Below, in pieces: positions 14,047 to 18,230 of a stretch of DNA of 18,230 nt. Source of the DNA: LBZV01 sp000993855 (GTDB taxonomy: Bacteria; Patescibacteriota; Microgenomatia; Curtissbacterales; GWA2-41-24); the NCBI GenBank assembly GCA_964492425.1, contig CAZBKB010000019.1, positions 1 through 18,230 on the forward strand. Reading direction: 5' to 3'. Under the pieces are notes generated by a model, which did no database searches, was not told the DNA's origin, and saw only the letters and a list, made by a program, of their open reading frames with translations. A program made the position numbers and the translations under genes. How positions within the stretch are numbered: the stretch's first letter is position 1; every line of letters starts with the position of its first letter.

Positions 14047-14700
14047 ATGATTAATAAGAAGATTGTCAATTTGATATTTTCCCTGGTGTGTTTAGTTAAT
14101 GCTGGTGGTTTTGTCATTTTGCATAATTGGGAAAATATTAATGGTCCTTCAAAAGGCCTTTGGGGCGAATTTCATATTAATTTTAGAGACAAGGAAGAGT
14201 TGATTAAGTTTATAACTGATAGGGTTAAAGAAACGCAAAACATGAATCCGACAGAGATTTTATTATGGGTACTTTATCCAACTCTATTATTTTGGATAAT
14301 TTTGTTACTGTGGCTTAAGGTCTCTAAGGCAATTACTTTCGCACTATTCCCTATTTTGTTTGTAGTTCTTATTACAACTGCACAAGTGACGAACGTTATT
14401 GGTGCTAGTAGGGTGCTAGAAAAGGAGCTTGTTATTTGGGGGAAAATGTTAGATGACATAGAATTTTCTGAAGATATTGAATATCAGCTTGATAGGTGCA
14501 GTAGTTTTGAAGGATGCGACTATAAAAGGCTTAGCTACAAATCAAATAGAGATATTGTCGAAGTTGGTAATTATTACGTTAAAAAAGGCTTTACTCGTCT
14601 TGAACCCGACTTCAATAGTGAAGTTTACACGAAAGGTCTTGGCTATTATTTGCGTATAAAACAACAGGACCAGTTTGTAGAGGTAAGTTTATCTCGCTAA
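14047..14700 (+). CDS. Unknown membrane protein, first cargo after gapdh
   Basis: A 217-residue protein with three predicted membrane helices: about 6-25 (IVNLIFSLVCLVNAGGFVIL), 70-91 (ILLWVLYPTLLFWIILLLWL) and 95-118 (AITFALFPILFVVLITTAQV). The last hundred residues are soluble, with two Cys (RCSSFEGC) and a beta-rich end (YYLRIKQQDQFVEVSLSR). No enzymatic motif is recognised. AAGGG lies eight bases before the ATG, and the gene follows gapdh by 29 bases, so it may be read through from gapdh. Its stop is followed within two bases by a displaced gapdh 3' end, which marks it as the cargo nearest the intact gene and probably the most recent arrival. Confidence 0.7.
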   Translation: MINKKIVNLIFSLVCLVNAGGFVILHNWENINGPSKGLWGEFHINFRDKEELIKFITDRVKETQNMNPTEILLWVLYPTLLFWIILLLWLKVSKAITFALFPILFVVLITTAQVTNVIGASRVLEKELVIWGKMLDDIEFSEDIEYQLDRCSSFEGCDYKRLSYKSNRDIVEVGNYYVKKGFTRLEPDFNSEVYTKGLGYYLRIKQQDQFVEVSLSR

Positions 14701-14701
14701 A

Positions 14702-14820
14702 ACTGATGTTGACCTCGCACTTGAAACGGCGACATGGTCAAAGTCTTTGCCTGGTATGATAACGAATACGGTTATAGCAATCGTTTAATCGAGCAGGTCA
14801 TTCAGATCGGCTCGAAATAA
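14702..14820 (+). pseudogene. Displaced gapdh 3' end, copy 1
   Basis: The clear part (14728-14820) reads GDMVKVFAWYDNEYGYSNRL, then IEQVIQIGSK and TAA, matching the intact gapdh C-terminus. Codons differ mainly synonymously (for example GGT TAT AGC against GGA TAC TCG). Upstream, in a shifted frame, 14706-14726 reads DVDLALE, matching the VDLSLTQ segment of gapdh, so the copy probably extends to about 14702 with a small frame-shifting deletion. It has no start and is not a gene. Confidence 0.88.
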
Positions 14821-14845
14821 CCATACTCGTTGCGTAGTATATGCA

Positions 14846-14873
14846 AATTACATAGATCGAATGTCATGTAATT
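14846..14873. repeat. Inverted repeat in spacer after copy 1
   Basis: AATTACAT and ATGTAATT form an 8-bp stem with a 12-base loop. It is the main structure in the 66-base spacer between displaced gapdh ends 1 and 2. Confidence 0.5.
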
Positions 14874-14886
14874 GCTCCTACTACTT

Positions 14887-14949
14887 AACGAATTTGGGTA
14901 TTCGAACAGACTTATCGAACAGGTAATACAGGTGGGAGGATATTCATGA
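14887..14949 (+). pseudogene. Displaced gapdh 3' end, copy 2
   Basis: 21 codons reading NEFGYSNRLIEQVIQVGGYS then TGA. It starts at the same Asn-Glu codons as copies 3 and 4. The sequence is clearly diverged from the intact gene at synonymous positions (AGA CTT ATC against CGA TTA ATA). Confidence 0.9.
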
Positions 14950-14995
14950 CTCAAATTTTTATATCAAGGCCAAATTCGTTGCTAGATCTTCGCTT

Positions 14996-15020
14996 GTTAC
15001 AATGATCGTTGTCTTGTAAC
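14996..15020. repeat. Inverted repeat in spacer after copy 2
   Basis: GTTACA and TGTAAC separated by 13 bases, in the 86-base spacer between copies 2 and 3. No gene is seen in the spacer. Confidence 0.4.
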
Positions 15021-15035
15021 GGCTACGATTTAATA

Positions 15036-15098
15036 AATGAATACGGATACTCGAATCGATTAATAGAGCAAGTTATACAGGTGGGTAAGTACTCGTGA
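15036..15098 (+). pseudogene. Displaced gapdh 3' end, copy 3
   Basis: 21 codons reading NEYGYSNRLIEQVIQVGKYS then TGA. This copy is close to the intact gene at DNA level (56 of 63 bases identical by my count), unlike copies 1, 2 and 4, so it comes from a closely related gapdh lineage. Confidence 0.9.
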
Positions 15099-15104
15099 CG
15101 CTTG

Positions 15105-15121
15105 TTCGAGCAAAGCTCGAA
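15105..15121. repeat. Perfect 7-bp hairpin in spacer after copy 3
   Basis: TTCGAGC, loop AAA, GCTCGAA. It is not followed by a T run, so it is not a classic terminator. Confidence 0.6.
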
Positions 15122-15175
15122 GGTATGATATCAGCAGGTTGCACTTCGATAAGCTCAGTGCGCTCCTCTGATAGT

Positions 15176-15197
15176 TTTGAAATCTTACGATTTCAAA
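15176..15197. repeat. Perfect 9-bp hairpin directly before copy 4
   Basis: TTTGAAATC, loop TTAC, GATTTCAAA, ending three bases before displaced gapdh end 4. A weaker GCACT/AGTGC stem lies between this and the previous hairpin. Confidence 0.65.
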
Positions 15198-15200
15198 GGT

Positions 15201-15263
15201 AACGAATTTGGGTATTCAAACCGATTCATCGAGCAAGTTATTCAGATTAGTAACCATTTCTAA
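15201..15263 (+). pseudogene. Displaced gapdh 3' end, copy 4
   Basis: 21 codons reading NEFGYSNRFIEQVIQISNHF then TAA. It is the most diverged of the four in protein sequence. Its stop lies in the motif ATTTC-TAA-TTTGCTT, which recurs in shortened form further right. Confidence 0.88.
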
Positions 15264-15264
15264 T

Positions 15265-15293
15265 TTGCTTTTATTCTAAATTTCCCCAATATT
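15265..15293 (+). promoter_or_regulatory. Possible methyltransferase promoter
   Basis: TTGCTT (15265-15270), a 17-base spacer and AATATT (15288-15293) end six bases before ATG 15300. The -35 box lies in the conserved post-stop TTTGCTT motif. Confidence 0.4.
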
Positions 15294-15299
15294 CATTTT

Positions 15300-16046
15300 A
15301 TGACAGGTAATTTTTATGACAAAGTGGCCAAAAAATTTGGCGGTTATAAAACAGGGTCAAAGCACTTTTCGAAATTTGATAGTGGCGACCCTGAGGAAGT
15401 TTTTCGCGGGAGGCTGATAGGTTTAAGCTCGAGGGAAAAAACTGCACTTGATATTGGTTGTGCAGATGGAAGATTTACGTTGTCGATTGCAAGGCATTTT
15501 TTGAAGGTTTTTGCCATTGATGAATCAGAAGGGATGTTAAAAGTTGCCGAAAAGAGAAGATTAGATGAGGGAGTTTCTAATGTTGAGTTTTTAAAAATGG
15601 ATGCGGGGAATATGGATTTTGAAGATCTTTATTTCGATGTGGTTTATAACAGGCGTGGTCCGTCTTTTTATAGTGAGTACTTTCGAGTTCTTAAGGAAGG
15701 TGGTTACTACTTGGAGATTGGAATTGGGGAGAAAGATGCAATGGATCTGAAGAAAGTCTTCGGTAGGGGGCAAAATTACGGTAAGTGGGATCAGCCTCCA
15801 TTGGAACTCGATAAATTGATACTTAAAAGGGCTGGATTCGAAGTAAATTATTGTAGGGATTTTTATTATACGGAATATTACGAAACATCCAAAGAACTGG
15901 ATTTATTTTTACGAGGGGTACCAATTTTTGAAGATTATGATTCGGAAAAGGACTTGCTAAATCTTAATAATTTCTCAAGGATGTTTTTCAGCAATAAAGG
16001 GATAGAACTTGGAAGACATAGAATAGTGATTGTAGCAAGGAAATAG
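15300..16046 (+). CDS. Class I SAM-dependent methyltransferase
   Basis: A 248-residue protein with a Rossmann methyltransferase core. Motif I is ALDIGCADGRFTLSIA (49-64). The acidic end of strand 2 is VFAIDESEGML, motif II/III is FLKMDAGNMDF, strand 4 is FDVVYNRRGPSFYSEYFRVL, and strand 5 is GGYYLEIGIGEKDAM. It resembles small-molecule or ubiE-type methyltransferases (Methyltransf_11/25), and the substrate is unknown. No ribosome site; a promoter may end just before the ATG. It sits immediately after displaced gapdh end 4, and its stop is followed at once by another short gapdh-tail-like sequence. It is therefore bounded like a cassette. Confidence 0.85.
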   Translation: MTGNFYDKVAKKFGGYKTGSKHFSKFDSGDPEEVFRGRLIGLSSREKTALDIGCADGRFTLSIARHFLKVFAIDESEGMLKVAEKRRLDEGVSNVEFLKMDAGNMDFEDLYFDVVYNRRGPSFYSEYFRVLKEGGYYLEIGIGEKDAMDLKKVFGRGQNYGKWDQPPLELDKLILKRAGFEVNYCRDFYYTEYYETSKELDLFLRGVPIFEDYDSEKDLLNLNNFSRMFFSNKGIELGRHRIVIVARK

Positions 16047-16075
16047 ATTGGAAATTTTTCTCTAGTTTGCTTTTT
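16047..16075 (+). other. Short gapdh-tail relic and boundary motif (R2)
   Basis: ATT GGA AAT TTT TCT reads IGNFS, matching the gapdh ending VGNYS. One extra C then precedes TAG and TTTGCTTTTT. It begins directly after the methyltransferase stop. The match is short, so the identification rests on its position in the series. Confidence 0.45.
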
Positions 16076-16100
16076 CCATATCGAATTTGGTTGATTGAGG

Positions 16101-16125
16101 TATAATTTGCTCTAGAAATCGGAGG
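16101..16125 (+). promoter_or_regulatory. TATAAT box and Shine-Dalgarno of the coiled-coil gene
   Basis: A consensus TATAAT (16101-16106) is followed by a short leader containing GGAGG (16121-16125), five bases before ATG 16131. This is one of the few genes here with a leader and a strong ribosome site. No convincing -35 box was found. Confidence 0.55.
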
Positions 16126-16130
16126 ATTTT

Positions 16131-17027
16131 ATGGATCTTGAGAGAAAGATAGAGGAGATTAAAGATTTAAGAATGCAGGAATCTGAAAAAGTGAGAGCAT
16201 CTAAAGAAGCAGAACGTAAGAGAGTCGTGGATGAGAAAAGACAAAAGCAGTCTGCTGAACGGCAGTGGCTTACTGAGAGAAGAAGGTTGGTATTTGAAAA
16301 AGCTGGCTCTCTCGACGAAATGATTACAGATGGACTGGTTACTCTTGCTAAGGGTACATGGGGTAAAAAATTTGGAAGGCTTTTTGTGTCTAACCCATCG
16401 AATCTTGGCTTTCAACGGCAAGGACTGATAGAAAAACAGGTGAGAAGACTTTTTAGGGATGATAGCTATAGATTAGGCGTAAGTGAGAATCACTTGCCAG
16501 TTGCTCCGCCTGCAGGAACCGTTGGTACCTGGTTTGTAGGACGTTTTGAAGGAGGCAACTATCTGGGTTCGCCGCATTATGGTACAGACTTAAGATTGGA
16601 ACCTATACTTCGTTCTAGTAAGTATGGTGATAGTTACTCTTTTAGATATTATGCTATTAGCTTGATAGATGTACAGGAAGGCATGCATTTTCGAGTACCT
16701 CCGAGACCGGGATACAGCTCTGATACGGCACCATCTGGATACAAGTACGAAGGTGGTGTTTTATATCACAGAAGAGGTAGTTCGATTGATTTTTACAGAG
16801 TTCCAGATGGACAGGCTGTGGAAATTCTTGCTCAGTATAAGTGTAGACAAGCTGATTTAGCTCCCAAAGAGACTAGAAGTGTTGATAAAAATGAATTGGA
16901 TGAGTTGCTTATTGAGGAGTTTAAACGAGGTCCACATTCGCAATATGTATCTGCGCCTCAGATTGAGCGTGTTTACCCTGAAGGTCCTTACCGCGGAGAC
17001 GTTGTAAATGTAAGAATAGTTCGGTAG
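16131..17027 (+). CDS. Unknown 298-residue protein with N-terminal coiled coil
   Basis: Residues 1-60 are almost all charged (MDLERKIEEIKDLRMQESEK, then repeated KEAERKR and EKRQKQSAERQ), a probable coiled coil. The rest is a globular domain rich in aromatic and Gly residues (GTWFVGRFEGGNYLGSPHYG, SFRYYAISLIDVQEGMHFRV, GYKYEGGVLYHRRGSSIDFY) and ends in a beta-like VVNVRIVR. No signal peptide, membrane helix or catalytic motif is recognised. The start is fixed by GGAGG. The gene is bounded on both sides by the TAA/TAG-TTTGC motif and shares orientation with gapdh, so it is probably cargo of the same series. Confidence 0.65.
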   Translation: MDLERKIEEIKDLRMQESEKVRASKEAERKRVVDEKRQKQSAERQWLTERRRLVFEKAGSLDEMITDGLVTLAKGTWGKKFGRLFVSNPSNLGFQRQGLIEKQVRRLFRDDSYRLGVSENHLPVAPPAGTVGTWFVGRFEGGNYLGSPHYGTDLRLEPILRSSKYGDSYSFRYYAISLIDVQEGMHFRVPPRPGYSSDTAPSGYKYEGGVLYHRRGSSIDFYRVPDGQAVEILAQYKCRQADLAPKETRSVDKNELDELLIEEFKRGPHSQYVSAPQIERVYPEGPYRGDVVNVRIVR

Positions 17028-17047
17028 TTTCTTCCTAATTTGCTTTT
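17028..17047 (+). other. Boundary motif R3 after the coiled-coil gene
   Basis: TTTCTTCC-TAA-TTTGCTTTTTT, starting directly after the gene's stop. It shares the stop-plus-TTTGC core with displaced gapdh end 4 and R2. Confidence 0.45.
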
Positions 17048-17056
17048 TTGCCGATA

Positions 17057-17085
17057 TTTACAAATAAGACAGAATTCTGTACAAT
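17057..17085 (+). promoter_or_regulatory. yefM/relE promoter and operator
   Basis: TTTACA (17057-17062), a 17-base spacer and TACAAT (17080-17085) end six bases before ATG 17092, so the transcript is probably leaderless. The perfect palindrome ACAGAATTCTGT (17069-17080) lies in the spacer and touches the -10 box, a good place for antitoxin autorepression. Confidence 0.7.
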
Positions 17086-17091
17086 TGTAAT

Positions 17092-17367
17092 ATGATTAAA
17101 ACACTACCTATTACAAAAGTAAGAAATAATTTGCCTGAGCTAGTTGATAGGGCTAAAAAGCGCCTTAACGAATATGTAATTACAGTGAATGGTGTACCGG
17201 AGGCAGTTCTAATCTCGGCTGCGGAATATGAAAGTTGGAGGGAAACGGAGGAGATTTTGGCTGATAAGAAATTAATGAAGGGAATTCGTGAGGGCGAAGA
17301 AGATATTGCAAAAGGTAACTTAATTTCGTTTGCCCAGCTTAAAAAAGAATTAAAGCTCGATGTTTAA
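17092..17367 (+). CDS. Phd/YefM-family antitoxin
   Basis: A 91-residue protein. The N-terminal half, LPITKVRNNLPELVDRAKKR followed by YVITVNGVPEAVLISAAEYE, is the Phd/YefM fold (LP.TEAR..L..L...V.....V.IT..G.P.AVL.S..EYE). The C-terminal helix region (ETEEILADKKLMKGIREGEE) would bind the toxin. The toxin ATG overlaps the stop by eight bases (ATGTTTAA). It is expected to repress the pair through the palindrome at 17069-17080. Confidence 0.88.
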   Translation: MIKTLPITKVRNNLPELVDRAKKRLNEYVITVNGVPEAVLISAAEYESWRETEEILADKKLMKGIREGEEDIAKGNLISFAQLKKELKLDV

Positions 17368-17611
17368 GCTTTTGATTTCCAAGCGCGCTTCAAATGCACT
17401 GAAAAAATTACCACGAGAACACCAAAGGACATTAATTGCTGCTTTAGGGGATATTGAAGAAGATCCTTATGCGGGCAAACCTCTTGAGAGGAATTTATTT
17501 GGACGGCTGAGCTTCCAAGTTTGGGTCTATAGAATCGTGTATAAGGTAGACGAGAAAGATAAAAAGATTTTAGTTTTGAGAGTTGGCAACCGGTCAAAAG
17601 TTTATAACTAA
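17360..17611 (+). CDS. RelE/ParE-family toxin
   Basis: An 83-residue protein with the RelE/ParE layout: FKLLISKRASNALKKLPREH, a helix pair, then PYAGKPLERNLFGRLSFQVW, the strand YRIVYKVDEKDKKILVLRVG and the end NRSKVY. RelE members cleave mRNA on the ribosome. The basic residues and final Tyr are consistent with that, but a ParE-type gyrase poison cannot be excluded. It is coupled to the antitoxin by an 8-base overlap. Confidence 0.88.
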   Translation: MFKLLISKRASNALKKLPREHQRTLIAALGDIEEDPYAGKPLERNLFGRLSFQVWVYRIVYKVDEKDKKILVLRVGNRSKVYN

Positions 17612-17626
17612 TTTCTTCCTAGTTGC
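17611..17626 (+). other. Boundary motif R4 after relE
   Basis: ATTTCTTCC-TAG-TTGC, overlapping the last base of the toxin stop. It matches R3 with TAG for TAA and one T fewer. Confidence 0.4.
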
Positions 17627-17747
17627 AGAAGATGAGATAGTCCATTTCAGTCTAAATATACACACGAACAGTAGTTTTACATCAAAGCCAGTTTCGGTTG
17701 AGTTGATTCAACCTTCCTAATTTGCATCTTGTCCTTTTCCCGTTGTC

Positions 17748-17776
17748 ATTCTGAACTTGGTTCAGAATCTTTTTTT
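17748..17776 (+). terminator. Terminator-like hairpin with T run
   Basis: ATTCTGAAC (17748-17756), loop TTG, GTTCAGAAT (17760-17768), then C and seven T. It could end transcription from the toxin-antitoxin pair. The same words recur at 17779-17832 and at the right edge, so it may also be part of a dispersed repeat. Confidence 0.6.
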
Positions 17777-17778
17777 AG

Positions 17779-17832
17779 ATCCTGAAATAAGAACGCTTAT
17801 TCTTGCACCAAGTGCAACAATTAATTCAGGAT
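17779..17832. repeat. Three-way-junction inverted repeat
   Basis: The outer stem ATCCTGAA (17779-17786) with TTCAGGAT (17825-17832) encloses two perfect hairpins: AATAAG/CTTATT with loop AACG, and TTGCAC/GTGCAA with loop CAA. One base is shared between the outer and first inner stems. Confidence 0.6.
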
Positions 17833-17838
17833 GACACT

Positions 17839-17844
17839 TATAAT
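17839..17844 (+). promoter_or_regulatory. TATAAT box of the GIY-YIG gene
   Basis: A consensus TATAAT ends six bases before the GTG start at 17851, the same leaderless spacing as other genes here. No clear -35 box was found. Confidence 0.45.
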
Positions 17845-17850
17845 TAATTA

Positions 17851-18144
17851 GTGTCAGGTTCTTACTACATTTATATTCTCACAAATTCCCGGAACACAAC
17901 GTTTTATATTGGCGTGACAAATAATTTAATCCGAAGAGTTTACGAGCATAAAAATGAAGTTGCTGAAGGGTTCACCAAGAAGTATAAGTTAAAAAAGCTT
18001 ATTTATTTTGAAGAGTATCAAGATCCAAAGGAAGCAATTGCCCGGGAAAAGCAGCTAAAGAATTGGCATAGGGAGTGGAAGCTAAACCTGATAAGGACAG
18101 TAAATCCTACATTCTTGGACTTATATGAACAGATCCAAGAATAG
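17851..18144 (+). CDS. Single-domain GIY-YIG nuclease-family protein
   Basis: A 97-residue protein. The core YYIYILTNSRNTTFYIGVTN, followed by LIRRVYEHKN, carries the GIY-YIG (here YIY-YIG) pair, the catalytic Arg and the HK segment. The later Glu region (LIYFEEYQDPKEAIAREKQL, then KNWHREWKLNLI) matches the small stand-alone family often annotated YhbQ/UPF0213-like. The start is GTG 17851, six bases after a TATAAT. No NUMOD domain is attached. Such proteins are often annotated as endonucleases, but their role is mostly unproven. Its place at the end of a series of displaced gene ends makes a homing-like role worth testing. Confidence 0.85.
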   Translation: MSGSYYIYILTNSRNTTFYIGVTNNLIRRVYEHKNEVAEGFTKKYKLKKLIYFEEYQDPKEAIAREKQLKNWHREWKLNLIRTVNPTFLDLYEQIQE

Positions 18145-18176
18145 CTGTAGATCCTGAAATGAGATCCTGAAACAAG

Positions 18177-18230
18177 TTCAGGACGACTCCCGCGTCGGTT
18201 CAGGACGACTCCCGCGTCGGTTCAGGACGA
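18177..18230. repeat. 22-base tandem repeat at right edge
   Basis: The unit TTCAGGACGACTCCCGCGTC plus GG occurs at 18177-18198 and 18199-18220, and partly at 18221-18230, where the window ends. It is preceded by two ATCCTGAAA words (about 18151 and 18164) that can pair with TTCAGGA, so it is related to the inverted repeats at 17748-17832. Confidence 0.85.

Larger units (their letters stand above)
17612..17850. other. Structured intergenic stretch without a gene
   Basis: No coding region is supported. It holds a GGTTGA/TCAACC hairpin (17696-17713), boundary motif R5 (CCTTCC-TAA-TTTGC, 17711-17725), a terminator-like hairpin, and a three-branched inverted-repeat structure just before the GIY-YIG gene. 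Confidence 0.6.

Noticed and set aside
18177..18230. Possible CRISPR array at the right edge
   Set aside because: It is a direct tandem repeat with a 22-base period and no spacers.

Overview
The window reads like a chromosome segment of a small-genome bacterium of the Candidate Phyla Radiation (Patescibacteria; Microgenomates-like is my best guess, low confidence). The reasons are moderate-to-low GC, UGA used as a stop, short glycolytic enzymes with odd in-frame insertions, a membrane-anchored Clp-like AAA+ protein, start codons sitting directly under promoter -10 boxes (leaderless style), and many tiny toxin-antitoxin and GIY-YIG genes. No rRNA, tRNA or CRISPR array was seen. There is one assembly gap of 100 N (5632-5731).

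Layout. 89-190: displaced 3' end of a clp-like gene (minus strand). 205-748: brnT-brnA toxin-antitoxin pair (minus). 794-3223: intact clp-like AAA+ gene (minus). 3369-5249: plus-strand operon of two LuxR-type HTH proteins, a 43-residue small ORF and an unknown 297-residue protein. 5276-5448: two decayed copies of the folC start. 5393-6293: minus-strand gene fusing a sigma-region-4-like HTH to tandem NUMOD3 repeats, broken by the gap. 6372-7874: intact folC. 7885-8358: unknown minus-strand gene. 8457-9476: pgk. 9483-12098: P-type cation ATPase. 12164-12226: displaced gapdh start. 12279-12924: RHH/PIN toxin-antitoxin pair. 12944-14017: intact gapdh. 14047-14700: small membrane protein. 14702-15263: four displaced gapdh 3' ends in series. 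15300-18144: methyltransferase, unknown coiled-coil protein, YefM/RelE pair and GIY-YIG protein, separated by short boundary motifs.

Main observation. At four ends of three core genes (clp 3', folC 5', gapdh 5', gapdh 3') the intact gene is followed or preceded by accessory cargo, and beyond the cargo lies a second, divergent copy of that same gene end. Where the copies can be compared they differ mainly at synonymous sites. This suggests they came from once-functional homologues in related strains, not from recent internal duplication. The pattern fits repeated insertion of cargo at the ends of essential genes, with the incoming DNA supplying a replacement gene end and pushing the old end outward. 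At the gapdh 3' end the process seems to have run many times: displaced ends shorten with distance from the gene (119, 63, 63, 63, then about 10-30 bases), like a cassette array whose attachment unit is the end of a housekeeping gene. Three of the cargoes are toxin-antitoxin modules, each with a palindromic operator in its promoter. The mechanism could be site-specific recombination, homing-like co-conversion, or homology-facilitated illegitimate recombination after DNA uptake; the sequence alone does not decide.

Other structure: in-frame heptamer tandem repeats inside folC and pgk, palindromic in-frame insertions in gapdh, folC and the displaced clp tail, and a Clp-like ATPase that lacks several standard motifs.
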